From Iodobacter sp025352645 (GTDB taxonomy: Bacteria; Pseudomonadota; Gammaproteobacteria; Burkholderiales; Chitinibacteraceae): a stretch of 64,000 nucleotides of DNA. The stretch is from assembly GCF_033446605.1 (NCBI RefSeq), contig NZ_JAWQUO010000018.1, forward strand, positions 1 to 64,000. Reading direction: 5' to 3'. Shown piece by piece: positions 41,367 through 49,784 of this stretch (position 1 is its first letter; every line of letters begins with the position of its first letter). Both the position numbers and the translations under genes were made by a program. The notes beneath the pieces were generated by a model, which saw only the letters and a list, made by a program, of their open reading frames with translations, did no database searches and was not told where the DNA came from.

Positions 41367-42138
41367 AACAGTGCTCCGGCTCGCACTCACGCGGCTGGAA
41401 TTAGGTTCTGGCAAGCTCAGCGCAACCGAGGGGAGCTTTAGCTCAGGCATCATTGTGTCTGCGGCTAAAGCTCAAAAGGTATTGATGGCGCTGGCGATGA
41501 GTCTATTGCTTGCAATGATTTACAGCGCATTGCAAAACGGTGCTGCAGTCCTACCTCGCATTGGAAATGAGCCTAAAATCCTTGTTGGTGCTTTTATTAG
41601 GATTTTAACTCGCTTGTCTTGCTGGTACTTTTTGCACCATTTTGTCTTCGCTACTACAAGGTGACCAGGTGCCGAACGGTCCATACCGGCGGTTTTACTT
41701 ATTTTTCTGTAAAAGTAGGCCAGTACGCTAATTAGAATCCGATGAGTGCTTTATATATATAAATCAATTACCATCGCTGCTTTTTGCGGTGAGCGAGATA
41801 ACCGTTTCCCTGAACTTGTTGCAGCAGCCATACGGCAGATAGGCGAGCCCCGCGCTTGTGCTCCCTGTTTTACAAAGGCTAGTGAGCCTTGGGGAGTGGG
41901 TAGAGTGTTTTTCTCTACGGCGGGAAGGTAATCGCCGACTGTATCGTCGGGCAGTATGCTTTAAGAGCGGGATCTAAAAGTGGCAATGCCACCTTGCGCA
42001 GTGTTTGTTTCGGTGGGTTTATTATAAAGTCCCGTGTCAAAACAAGCCCTTGCGGTAATCGTTGCCGTTGCGTTTATAACGCCACGGCCAACCTGCTACA
42101 ACCTTCTGGGTTGTGGCGTGCGGAGAGTATAAGTCAAG
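41367..42138. other. rne-rluC divergent intergenic region, likely long rne 5' leader
   Basis: 772 bases without a supported gene. In E. coli the rne message has a long structured leader through which RNase E controls its own level, and the size and position here fit that. Seen: a minus-strand TATAAT at 42026-42021 far from the start codon (without a good -35), and several GC-rich hairpin-forming blocks (for example AACGGT...CCGGCGGTT near 41675). A block at 41808-41880 loosely resembles the element at 10351. Confidence 0.5.
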
Positions 42139-43110
42139 ATGAAGGGCAGTAGCAAAGCATCCGTAACGTTCCTGACTGTAGATGAGGAAGATGCCGGCCA
42201 AAGGCTGGATAATTTTTTGTTAAAACACCTCAAGGGCGTACCCAAAAGTCATGTTTATCGCATTGTGCGTAGTGGCGAAGTTCGTGTAAATAAAGGCCGT
42301 AGCGATGTGACCTATCGCTTGCTAGCTGGCGATATTTTACGCCTGCCACCCGTGCGCGTGGCCGAAAAGCCAGATGCTGCACCGGCTGTAGCCGCATCGC
42401 ATCGCATCGATATCCCCATCATCTTTGAAGATGAGGCCATTTTAATCTTAAATAAACCGGCTGGTTTGGCGGTGCATGGCGGCTCTGGTGTGAGTTTTGG
42501 CTTGATTGAGCTGATTCGTGCGCAGCGCCCACAAGCAAAATTTTTGGAATTAGTGCATCGATTAGATCGTGAAACATCCGGCATTTTAATGGTTGCAAAA
42601 AAGCGCTCAGCCTTAATTGTTTTGCAAGATGCCTTGCGTGACAATCATCGTATTGATAAGCGTTATTTAGCTTTGGTGAAAGGTGTGTGGGAGAATCCAC
42701 GTAGCCACGTGAAATTTTCTTTGCTGAAATACAACACCGCTGAGGGCGAACGCCGTGTGCGGGTCTCACCAGAAGGCAAAATTTCGCATACGGTGGTGAA
42801 TCGCCGTCAGGTATGGAAAGATTGTTCTTTGCTTGAGTGTGAGCTTAAAACGGGGCGCACCCATCAGATTCGGGTGCATTTGGCGTCCAGTGATCACCCT
42901 ATTTTGGGGGATGAAAAATACGGTGACTTTGCTTTAAATAAGTTATTACCAAGGCAGGGGCTGCGCCGCATGTTTTTACACGCTTGGCGTTTAATTGTGG
43001 ATCACCCTATTACGGGCAAGCCTTTAGAATTAGAAGCGCCACTTCCTCCTGAATTACAATCTTATATTGATCAACTTGAGAGATCTCTCGGGAATAAACC
43101 GCATGCCTAA
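42139..43110 (+). CDS. rluC: 23S rRNA pseudouridine synthase RluC
   Basis: 323 aa. S4 RNA-binding domain at about 15-75 (QRLDNFLLKHLKGVPKSHVYRIVRSGEVRVNKGR), then the synthase domain with the catalytic Asp in LVHRLDRETSGILMVAKK and the C-terminal GRTHQIRVHLASSDHPILGDEKYGD. It makes pseudouridine 955, 2504 and 2580 (E. coli numbering) in 23S rRNA. It opens a tight plus-strand operon, with the next start 8 bases before its stop. Confidence 0.94.
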   Translation: MKGSSKASVTFLTVDEEDAGQRLDNFLLKHLKGVPKSHVYRIVRSGEVRVNKGRSDVTYRLLAGDILRLPPVRVAEKPDAAPAVAASHRIDIPIIFEDEAILILNKPAGLAVHGGSGVSFGLIELIRAQRPQAKFLELVHRLDRETSGILMVAKKRSALIVLQDALRDNHRIDKRYLALVKGVWENPRSHVKFSLLKYNTAEGERRVRVSPEGKISHTVVNRRQVWKDCSLLECELKTGRTHQIRVHLASSDHPILGDEKYGDFALNKLLPRQGLRRMFLHAWRLIVDHPITGKPLELEAPLPPELQSYIDQLERSLGNKPHA

Positions 43111-43759
43111 GCAGTTTGATTTGCTGGTGTTTGATTGGGATGGCACTTTAATGGATAGCACCGGCACCATTGCCCGCGCGATTCAGGCGGCCTTTAGTGA
43201 TATTGGCTTGCCTGTGCCATCCGATAAAGAAGCGCGTTATGTGATTGGCTATGGCATGAATGAGGCGATGCAATACCTTGCTCCAGATGCGACGCCTGCA
43301 CAAATCACCGAGGTGGTGAGTGTGTATCGCGGACATTACTTAGCCCAAGATCAAAATGTGGCGCTGTATGACGGGGTGATCGAGGCCTTGCCACAGTTTA
43401 TTGAGGCAGGGTTTCAGTTGGCGGTGGCCACGGGCAAATCCAGGGCGGGTTTAGATAAGGCATTGGCTTCTACGGGCCTAGGCGCATTTTTTAAAATGAC
43501 GCGCACTGCCGATGAAGCGTTTTCTAAGCCGCATCCGGCGATGCTGCATTACCTTTTGGATAAATGCCACGTGGATGCCAGCCGTGCCGTGATGATTGGG
43601 GACACCACCCATGATTTACAGCTGGCTCAAAATGCCGGTACGCAAAGTTTGGCGCTGACTTATGGCGCGCACAAATTGCCAGAACTATTGGCTTGTAAGC
43701 CTCTCGCGCATTTTGATGATTTTCACGCTTTAAGGGATTGGATCTTACTTAATGCCTGA
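43103..43759 (+). CDS. HAD-superfamily hydrolase, phosphoglycolate phosphatase-like
   Basis: 218 aa from the ATG at 43103, overlapping the rluC stop. HAD motifs: I DLLVFDWDGTLMDSTG (nucleophile Asp and acid Asp), II VATGKSR, III around FSKPHPAM (Lys), IV MIGDTTHDLQLAQNAG. Cap type C1 (helical, about residues 18-80). Gph-like phosphatases of this kind sit beside rluC in many proteobacteria. The substrate is unknown. It overlaps the following Rieske gene by 8 bases. Confidence 0.9.
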   Translation: MPKQFDLLVFDWDGTLMDSTGTIARAIQAAFSDIGLPVPSDKEARYVIGYGMNEAMQYLAPDATPAQITEVVSVYRGHYLAQDQNVALYDGVIEALPQFIEAGFQLAVATGKSRAGLDKALASTGLGAFFKMTRTADEAFSKPHPAMLHYLLDKCHVDASRAVMIGDTTHDLQLAQNAGTQSLALTYGAHKLPELLACKPLAHFDDFHALRDWILLNA

Positions 43760-44108
43760 TCGGGTGCTGTGCCAGAGTGGTGATTTGCTGGAGCGCGGCT
43801 TGGCGCAGCGCTTTACCCTAGAATGGGGTGGGCGTGAACGCAGTGCTTTTGTAGTGCGTTACAATGGCAGGGTGTACGCTTATATTAATGAGTGTGCGCA
43901 TATCCCGATTGAAATGGATTTTAATCCGGGTGATCTGTTTGACTTATCCCGCTCTTGGCTTGTTTGTTCCACTCACGGCGCATATTATGCGCCCAATACG
44001 GGTCTTTGCTTGGGCGGGCCTTGCCCTGGTCGCAAGTTAATTTCTTTGCCGGTTCGCGAATACGCGGATCAAGTTTGCTTGATTGAGGATAAAACACAGC
44101 ATGAATGA
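43752..44108 (+). CDS. Rieske [2Fe-2S] domain protein
   Basis: 118 aa, soluble. The cluster ligands are C48-x-H50 and C72-x2-H75, with a 21-residue gap, slightly longer than in ferredoxin-type Rieske proteins. FVVRYNGRVYAYINECAHIPIEMD and WLVCSTHGAYYAPNTGLCLGGPCPGRKL are plain. It probably carries electrons or serves as a redox sensor, and no partner oxygenase is nearby. It sits between the HAD phosphatase and S49 peptidase genes with overlaps on both sides (8 bases each). Confidence 0.9.
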   Translation: MPDRVLCQSGDLLERGLAQRFTLEWGGRERSAFVVRYNGRVYAYINECAHIPIEMDFNPGDLFDLSRSWLVCSTHGAYYAPNTGLCLGGPCPGRKLISLPVREYADQVCLIEDKTQHE

Positions 44109-45033
44109 ATCTTGGGAACGTGAACAATTACAAAGTTTGCTGCATGCCGGTATTAAAGAGCGCCGTAGTGCGCGCCGCTGGGCTATTTTCTTTCGCTTAG
44201 TGACCTTCAGTATTGTAATTTTAGTGATTGCAATGATGATGGGCTGGGTTGGTAAAAAAGCCGGTGATGAAATGACAGGGCCACATACGGCCGTAGTGCG
44301 TTTAGAAGGCGCTATTGCTGCAGGCGGTGAGGCAAACGCTTCAATGCTGATTGAAGGTTTAACCGCGGCATTTGAAGACAAAAACACCAAGGCCGTGATT
44401 CTGCAAGCCAACAGCCCAGGCGGCAGCCCAGTGCAGGCAGGCATGATGGCCGATGAAATTGCGCGCTTGAAAAAACTGCATCCAAAAATTCCATTCTATG
44501 TGGTGATCGAAGAAATCTGCGCCTCAGGTTGCTATTACGCTGCGGCCGGTGCCGATAAAATTTATGCTGATAAAGCCTCGATGGTGGGCTCAATTGGCGT
44601 ATTGATGGATGGCTTTGGTTTTAGTGGTGTAATGGAAAAACTGGGCGTTGAGCGCCGGTTGCTTACAGCCGGTGCAAATAAAGGCTTTTTAGATCCTTAC
44701 TCACCTATGAGCCAAGGTCAGCGTGATAAAGCGCAGGTGATGCTAGATGAAATTCACCAGCAGTTTATTGGCGTGGTAAAAGCAGGGCGTGGCAATAAGC
44801 TAGCAGACAATCCTGATTTGTTTTCTGGCTTGGTTTGGAGTGGTGCTGCGAGTATTAAAATGGGCTTAGTCGATGCTTTAGGCTCGGTAGATAGCGTGGC
44901 ACGCGATGTAGTGAAGGCCAAAGATATTGTCGATTTCACTCCTCGCCCAAGCTATGCAGACCGTCTGGCGCGCCAGATTGGCGTGACAGCGGCGAATAAA
45001 CTGGTTTCTGAATTTAATTTACAACTCAAGTAA
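44101..45033 (+). CDS. sppA: S49-family signal peptide peptidase (SppA-like, short form)
   Basis: 310 aa from the ATG at 44101. One membrane helix (about 28-48, FFRLVTFSIVILVIAMMMGWVG), then a single S49 domain: VVRLEGAIAAGGEAN, ILQANSPGGSPVQAGMMADEI, and the active-site stretch VIEEICASGCYYAAAGADKIYADKASMVGSIGV with the nucleophilic Ser. It is the half-size form that works as an oligomer, cleaving remnant signal peptides in the inner membrane. Start overlaps the Rieske gene end. Last gene of the rluC operon. Confidence 0.92.
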   Translation: MNESWEREQLQSLLHAGIKERRSARRWAIFFRLVTFSIVILVIAMMMGWVGKKAGDEMTGPHTAVVRLEGAIAAGGEANASMLIEGLTAAFEDKNTKAVILQANSPGGSPVQAGMMADEIARLKKLHPKIPFYVVIEEICASGCYYAAAGADKIYADKASMVGSIGVLMDGFGFSGVMEKLGVERRLLTAGANKGFLDPYSPMSQGQRDKAQVMLDEIHQQFIGVVKAGRGNKLADNPDLFSGLVWSGAASIKMGLVDALGSVDSVARDVVKAKDIVDFTPRPSYADRLARQIGVTAANKLVSEFNLQLK

Positions 45034-45034
45034 T

Positions 45035-45114
45035 GTAGGGTGGGCACGACCTTGTGCCCATGCGAACGGGCAAGTTTTTAAATCGCATGCGCACAAAAAG
45101 CCATGCCCACTCCA
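45035..45114. repeat. REP-like hairpin element
   Basis: GTAGGGTGGGCA begins at 45035 and a diverged complement (TGCCCACTCC) lies at 45104-45113. An inner pair CATGCG (45059)/CGCATG (45084) nests inside. It is related in wording to the hairpin at 21187-21247. It occupies the gap between sppA and motD and could end the first transcript. Confidence 0.6.
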
Positions 45115-45126
45115 TAGGATTTCAGC

Positions 45127-45948
45127 ATGGCACGTAAACAGAGGCACGAGGAGCATGAAAACCACGAGCGCTGGTTGGTGTCTTATGCCGATTTTATTAC
45201 CCTCTTATTTGCTTTTTTTGTGGTGATGTACGCTATTTCATCGGTGAATGAAGGCAAATATAAAGTGTTGTCTAATTCGATGGTGGATGCTTTTAAGCAA
45301 TCGCCGACCAGCAAAGAAGTAATCAAGCAAAATCAACCCTTGGCTGGGGCGCCGGATAAGTTAGTCGTTCTTAATGTGGTTTCTCCACCCACCCCAAGCC
45401 CAAAAGTCGCCGAGCAAACACAAAAAATGCAGGGCATGGCGGGGGATTTAAAAAAATCACTAGGTGCTTTGATTGATCAGGGCAAGGTGCGGGTCACACA
45501 ATCCAAGCGCGGAATTGCGGTAGAAATTAGCGATTCAGTCTTGTTTGATACCGCTAAAGCCGATTTACATACTGAATCTGCCACCGCACTGATTGCCGTG
45601 GCAGAAATGGTTAAAAACACCGATAACCTGATTCAAATTGAAGGCAATACCGATAACCAAGCGATGCGCTCGGGGCAGTTTCCATCCAATTGGGAGCTAT
45701 CTGCCGCCAGAGCTGCCAGCGTGGTGCGTTTGTTTGTTGACGTGGGCGTGGCCCCACAGCGCTTGGTGGCGATTGGTTATGGTGAGTTTCGGCCTCAGGG
45801 TAGTAACGATACGCCCGAAGGGCGGGCGAGTAATCGGCGGGTTACGCTAAATATCTTGGCGGATAATAAAGACGAGGTGGCGGTGTTGCCTACTACACCG
45901 GATAAGCCTGCTGCGGCGGCAGCTGTACCGGCTGTTCCTGCTAAATAG
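45127..45948 (+). CDS. motD: Flagellar stator protein MotD (MotB family)
   Basis: 273 aa. Basic N-terminus, then one membrane helix with the proton-carrying Asp: RWLVSYADFITLLFAFFVVMYAISSVNEGKYKVLSNSM. Plug/linker about 60-130, then an OmpA/Pal peptidoglycan-binding domain (about 140-245: VLFDTAKADLHTESATALIAVAEM ... IEGNTDNQAMRSGQFPSNWELSAARAASVVRLFV). The tail is Ala/Pro-rich. MotD normally pairs with MotC to form a second stator, but no motC or motA is adjacent here. It overlaps the convergent sulP gene end by 8 bases. Confidence 0.9.
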   Translation: MARKQRHEEHENHERWLVSYADFITLLFAFFVVMYAISSVNEGKYKVLSNSMVDAFKQSPTSKEVIKQNQPLAGAPDKLVVLNVVSPPTPSPKVAEQTQKMQGMAGDLKKSLGALIDQGKVRVTQSKRGIAVEISDSVLFDTAKADLHTESATALIAVAEMVKNTDNLIQIEGNTDNQAMRSGQFPSNWELSAARAASVVRLFVDVGVAPQRLVAIGYGEFRPQGSNDTPEGRASNRRVTLNILADNKDEVAVLPTTPDKPAAAAAVPAVPAK

Positions 45949-47647
45949 AAAAATCCTCAGTTGCCCCGCTTAGCGTTTGCATGGCTAAGTGGGCGCTCAA
46001 AAAGACGTCCCCATCTAAGTTTTCTAAGATTTCACTATGGCGTAAATGATCCATTACCGGTCCTTTGACTTCGGCAAGGTGGATTTTGATGTGCCGTGCC
46101 CGCAGGTTTTCTTGTAGTAGGCTGATGGCCTGCATGGCACTAAAATCGATGCTATTTACTGCCGACATAATCAGTAGTAAGTGCTGGGTGTTGCTCGCTT
46201 GGTTCAAAATGTTGATTAACTCGGTTTGCACCTTGGCGATATTGCCAAAATACAGGCTCTCATCAATGCGCACCGCCACAATATGATCGCTGGTTTGTGT
46301 AGTAAAGCGGTGAATGTTGCGATAATGCTCGGTGCCTGCAATGCGGCCTACCACCGCGATATGCGGCTGGCTGCTACGGTATAAAAAGAGTAAGAGCGAT
46401 ACGCCCACTCCCACCACAATGCCTATCATCGCTCCTAGGGCTAAAACGGCGATGGCAGTGCAGACAAAAGCTGCACCATCACGGCTATCGTAGCGCCAGC
46501 TCCTAAGTAAAAAATCAAAGTCTATTAAGCGCAGCGCCACTAAAATAATGGTAGCCGCTAAAAGGGGCAGGGGTAGGAGCGCTAGATAATCATTGAGCCA
46601 ATGCGCCGCTAGCGCAATCCACACCGCCGTCATTACGCCAGCTAAGGGCGTATTTGCACCTGATGCGGCGTTAACTGCGGTGCGTGAAAAACCACCGCTA
46701 ACCGGAAAACCACCACTGGCTGCTGCCGCAATGTTGGCAGCGCCTAAGCCAATTAACTCTTGATTACTATCGATGCTACGCTTGGCTTTTAAGGCCAAAC
46801 TTTGGGCAATGGTGATGCTTTGTAAAAAGCCAGCTAGGCCAATGGCGAGGGCGGGTAGCCAAAGTTGGGCAAGGCTAGTTTGATTGAGCTGTGGCCAAAA
46901 TAAGCGGGGTAGATCGGCAGAAAAAGCCCCAATAAGCTTGGTTTGGATATTTAAAAAATATACGGCAGCGGTGATCACTAGCATCAGCAGTAAGGGACTG
47001 AGTTTGCTCAGTAGCGGCCCGTGGCGAACATGCTGTAGCCGTTTGGCTAGAGGGCCGCCAGCTAGCCAAAGTAGCCCCAAACAGGCTAGGCCAAACGGCT
47101 GCATTGTAGGAATAGCCTGCATAAGCTGTGGTAACAACTGGCCAATATGCTCGCCCTGAATCGATACACCGAATAGCGCTGCCATTTGCCCCAGCACAAT
47201 CAAAATAGCCGCGCCGCTACTAAAGCCATTAATGACGGGATGAGAAAGAAGTTGGGTGATAAACCCTAGCTTAAGTAAGCCTAGTAGCGCCAAAAATATC
47301 CCTGATAGTAAGGCTAAACTTGCTGCCAAGGCGCTGTATTCAATGGAGCCAGCGGCCGCCAATGGCGCAAGTGCTGTGGCGGTCATAATGGCGTTGATCG
47401 CCATTGGCCCTACCGATTGAACCATGCTGCTGGCAAAAAAAGCGTACACCACCAGCGGTAAAATGCTGGCATAAATTCCTGCTTGTGGCGGCAGGCCCGC
47501 AAGCAAGGCATAAGCAATGCTTTGTGGAATCAGTAATACGGCCACAATCAGGCTGGCGCTTAAATCCCCAGCAAATTTTTGTTTTTGGTAAAGCGGTAGC
47601 CATTGCAAAATGGGAAAAAACTGTGCCAGAGATTTGAGTCGATTCAT
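45941..47647 (-). CDS. SulP-family anion transporter with STAS domain
   Basis: 568 aa. Sulfate-transporter membrane core with the SulP signature (AGDLSASLIVAVLLIPQSIAYALLAGLPPQAGIYAS), FPVSGGFSRTAVNAASGANTPLAGVMTA and about 10-14 helices. The C-terminal STAS domain covers about 445-560 (IVAVRIDESLYFGNIAKVQTEL ... LLIMSAVNSIDFSAMQAISLL). It imports sulfate, bicarbonate or another anion. The gene is last in a minus-strand operon with two YeeE-type channels and a BigR-like repressor, so sulfate/sulfite movement is the likeliest role here. Confidence 0.9.
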   Translation of the reverse strand: MNRLKSLAQFFPILQWLPLYQKQKFAGDLSASLIVAVLLIPQSIAYALLAGLPPQAGIYASILPLVVYAFFASSMVQSVGPMAINAIMTATALAPLAAAGSIEYSALAASLALLSGIFLALLGLLKLGFITQLLSHPVINGFSSGAAILIVLGQMAALFGVSIQGEHIGQLLPQLMQAIPTMQPFGLACLGLLWLAGGPLAKRLQHVRHGPLLSKLSPLLLMLVITAAVYFLNIQTKLIGAFSADLPRLFWPQLNQTSLAQLWLPALAIGLAGFLQSITIAQSLALKAKRSIDSNQELIGLGAANIAAAASGGFPVSGGFSRTAVNAASGANTPLAGVMTAVWIALAAHWLNDYLALLPLPLLAATIILVALRLIDFDFLLRSWRYDSRDGAAFVCTAIAVLALGAMIGIVVGVGVSLLLFLYRSSQPHIAVVGRIAGTEHYRNIHRFTTQTSDHIVAVRIDESLYFGNIAKVQTELINILNQASNTQHLLLIMSAVNSIDFSAMQAISLLQENLRARHIKIHLAEVKGPVMDHLRHSEILENLDGDVFLSAHLAMQTLSGATEDFSI

Positions 47648-48054
47648 TTAGGAATAAGCCTAAAAACAAACATGCCGCTCAGCATGGCCATTACAAAAAT
47701 AAACGCCTTGCTTTCACCCATCGCTAAGGCCACCAAGCCAGGTCCTGGGCAAATACCCGCTAGGCCCCAGCCAATACCAAATAACAGGCTGCCGCCGATT
47801 AAGGGGCGATCAATGATTGTACTTCTGGGTAGCGCCATCTTTTCATGGGTGAGCAGCGTTTTTTGGCGGCTCTTTGCCCACATAAATAAAGGTGTGGCGG
47901 TGGCAATGGCGCCTACCATGACCAGCGCTAAGCTTGGGTCCCATTGCCCTGCTAAGTTAAGGAAACCAATCACTTTAGCGGGATTGACCATGCCTGAAAT
48001 AATTAGGCCAAGGCTAAATAAAATACCTGTAAGTAAGGCGACAATTATTTGCAT
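47644..48054 (-). CDS. YeeE/YedE-family (DUF6691) half-channel, second of pair
   Basis: 136 aa from the ATG at 48054. The frame is open further upstream through the previous gene. Four helices: IVALLTGILFSLGLIISGMVNPAKVIGFLNL, PSLALVMVGAIATATPLFMW, and PLIGGSLLFGIGWGLAGICPGPGLVALAMGE with the conserved Cys. YeeE-type channels pass thiosulfate or related sulfur compounds via conserved cysteines, and paired half-size forms (PmpAB-like) are found with BigR-type regulators. Overlaps the sulP start (ATGA). Confidence 0.88.
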   Translation of the reverse strand: MQIIVALLTGILFSLGLIISGMVNPAKVIGFLNLAGQWDPSLALVMVGAIATATPLFMWAKSRQKTLLTHEKMALPRSTIIDRPLIGGSLLFGIGWGLAGICPGPGLVALAMGESKAFIFVMAMLSGMFVFRLIPK

Positions 48055-48062
48055 GGTGGGTC

Positions 48063-48488
48063 TCAAAATAGGTGGTGAGTCAGTAATACTGTGATAAAGC
48101 CTGCGGCCATAAAGCTGGCTACCGCGGCGAGGGAGCGGATAGAAAACCGAGATAAACCGCAAATGCCGTGACCGCTGGTGCAGCCATTGCCATAGCGCGT
48201 GCCAAGGCCAACTAAGAGCCCCGCTATGATGAGCGTTGGCGTGCTGGCGGTGATCTGAATATCGGCAGGCGTATTAAAAGCCATCCAAAATAGCGGGGTG
48301 AGCACGAGGCCTAATAAAAACGCGGCGCGCCATTGCATATCGCTTTGTGCATTGAGTAGGCCGCCTAAAATGCCACTAATCCCCGCGATTTTCCCCGCGA
48401 GTAGGGCGAGCAAGCCGCTGGCTAAGCCAATAAGTGCGCCGCCTAATAAAGCACTCCAAGGGGTGAAATGAATCCAATCAATTTGCAT
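48063..48488 (-). CDS. YeeE/YedE-family half-channel, first of pair
   Basis: 141 aa with four helices: WSALLGGALIGLASGLLALLAGKIAGISGILGG, MQWRAAFLLGLVLTPLFWMAF, and TLIIAGLLVGLGTRYGNGCTSGHGICGLSRFSIRSLAAVASFMAAGF. The last carries the signature GNGCTSGHGICG with two Cys expected to line the sulfur-compound path. It overlaps the repressor gene stop by 11 bases and precedes its partner by 8 bases. Confidence 0.9.
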   Translation of the reverse strand: MQIDWIHFTPWSALLGGALIGLASGLLALLAGKIAGISGILGGLLNAQSDMQWRAAFLLGLVLTPLFWMAFNTPADIQITASTPTLIIAGLLVGLGTRYGNGCTSGHGICGLSRFSIRSLAAVASFMAAGFITVLLTHHLF

Positions 48489-48810
48489 GGTCAGAATCCT
48501 TTAAATCATTAGGACAATAGAGTGAGTACAGCACTTGCAGTAGCTGCTGTACCTCGCTGCTGGCTAAGCTGTAGTAAATTCTTTTGCCATCACGGCGAGT
48601 ATTGACTAAGCCTTCTTTACGCAGCACGGTGAGTTGTTGCGAGAGTGTGGGCTGGCGAATATCCAGCAAGGCTTCAAAATCAGAGACGCATTTTTCGCTA
48701 TCCACCATTTGGCAGAGCAGTAATAAGCGGTCTTCATTGGCCATTACTTTTAAAACGCGCGTTGCCCCACTGGCGGCTTGGCGCATGGCGGTGATTTGTT
48801 CTGAGTTCAT
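48478..48810 (-). CDS. bigR: BigR/SqrR-like ArsR-family reactive-sulfur repressor
   Basis: 110 aa winged-helix ArsR protein (recognition region LDIRQPTLSQQLTVLRKEGLVNTRRDGKRIYY). Cysteines at 41 and 99 match the pair that forms a tetrasulfide or disulfide bridge in SqrR/BigR. A further Cys is at 33. No ArsR metal motif (CVC) is present. In the family, persulfide exposure releases DNA and induces the neighbouring persulfide dioxygenase and transporters. It heads the repressor-yeeE-yeeE-sulP operon and is divergent from the MBL hydrolase gene, over a palindrome. Confidence 0.87.
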   Translation of the reverse strand: MNSEQITAMRQAASGATRVLKVMANEDRLLLLCQMVDSEKCVSDFEALLDIRQPTLSQQLTVLRKEGLVNTRRDGKRIYYSLASSEVQQLLQVLYSLYCPNDLKDSDHAN

Positions 48811-48847
48811 ACTGAATGGGGCTCCTTTTATAAGGATCGGTTATGGT

Positions 48848-48886
48848 TTGACTCATTATAGTTTTGTATATAATATTTGCAAATAT
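48848..48886. promoter_or_regulatory. Overlapping divergent promoters with palindromic operator
   Basis: ATATTTGCAAATAT at 48873-48886 is a perfect 14-bp palindrome. On the plus strand TTGACT (48848-48853) and TATAAT (48869-48874, 15-base spacing) or TAATAT (48871-48876, 17-base) form a promoter for the MBL hydrolase gene. On the minus strand TTTGCA (48883-48878) and TATAAT (48860-48855, 17-base) form one for the repressor operon. The palindrome covers the plus -10 and the minus -35, so one bound dimer would block both. Confidence 0.72.
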
Positions 48887-48907
48887 ATTTATTGCCGAGG
48901 TGTACTG

Positions 48908-49774
48908 ATGTTGCATCCCAACGTTGAAGCTTTTTTTGATCCTGATACTTGTACTGTCAGCTATGCGATATTTGACCACGAGGGTGGCAGTGTGGCTTTG
49001 GTGGATACGGTGCTTGATTACGATGCAAAATCGGGGCGCACTTCAACCCATAGCGCGGATCGTTTGATTGATTTTGTCACGGCAAAAAAATTAACCGTGC
49101 AATGGATTCTTGAAACCCATGCCCACGCCGATCATCTATCAGCCGCCGCATATTTAAAGCGCAAGGTGGGTGGCAAGGTGGCCATTGGCCAGCACATTAA
49201 TCAAGTACAAGGTATTTTTAAGCCGGTATTTGGTTTGGGGCATGATTTTGCCGTGGATGGCAGTCAGTTTGATGTGCTGTTTGCGGCTAACGCCGTGTTT
49301 CAGATTGGGACGCTCAGCGCTAAAGTGCTGTTTGTGCCGGGGCACACGCCAGCAGATATTGCCTATTGGATAGGGGATGCACTGTTTGTGGGGGATACGC
49401 TGTTTATGCCTGATGTTGGCTCGGCCCGCTGTGATTTTCCTGGGGGTGATGCGGCAATGCTTTATGACTCCATTCAGCAGCTTTTAGCACTGCCTGATGC
49501 AACAAGGGTATTTGTTTGTCATGATTATCTGCCGGAACATCGTCAAACGGTGCAGTGGCAAAGCAGCGTCGCGGAGCAGCGAGCGGGCAATATTCATGTG
49601 CATACAGGCGTGGCAAAGGCTGATTTTATTGCGATGCGAGAAGCGCGTGATCAAACCCTTGGCATGCCACAGTTGATTTTGCCCGCTATTCAAATCAATA
49701 TTCGTGCTGGAGAATTACCCTCTCCTGATGCTGATGGTCAGCGTTATTTAAAAATCCCCTTAGATATTTTGTAG
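48908..49774 (+). CDS. blh: Persulfide dioxygenase-like MBL-fold hydrolase (Blh)
   Basis: 288 aa from the ATG at 48908. The frame is open 324 bases further up, but that part is antisense to the repressor. Metallo-beta-lactamase motif ETHAHADHLSAAAYLK, then the His in LFVPGHTPADIAYWIGD, the Asp in LFVGDTLFMPDVGSARCDFPGG and the last His in VFVCHDYLPEHR. This is the ETHE1/Blh group that oxidises glutathione persulfide to sulfite. No rhodanese domain is fused. Divergent from and presumably controlled by the BigR-like protein. Confidence 0.9.
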   Translation: MLHPNVEAFFDPDTCTVSYAIFDHEGGSVALVDTVLDYDAKSGRTSTHSADRLIDFVTAKKLTVQWILETHAHADHLSAAAYLKRKVGGKVAIGQHINQVQGIFKPVFGLGHDFAVDGSQFDVLFAANAVFQIGTLSAKVLFVPGHTPADIAYWIGDALFVGDTLFMPDVGSARCDFPGGDAAMLYDSIQQLLALPDATRVFVCHDYLPEHRQTVQWQSSVAEQRAGNIHVHTGVAKADFIAMREARDQTLGMPQLILPAIQINIRAGELPSPDADGQRYLKIPLDIL

Positions 49775-49784
49775 AGATCGCCCT

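Noticed and set aside
42021..42040. TTGACA and TATAAT on the minus strand upstream of rne as a promoter pair
   Set aside because: Both hexamers are exact, but only 8 bases apart, far short of the 16-18 needed. They cannot be one promoter.
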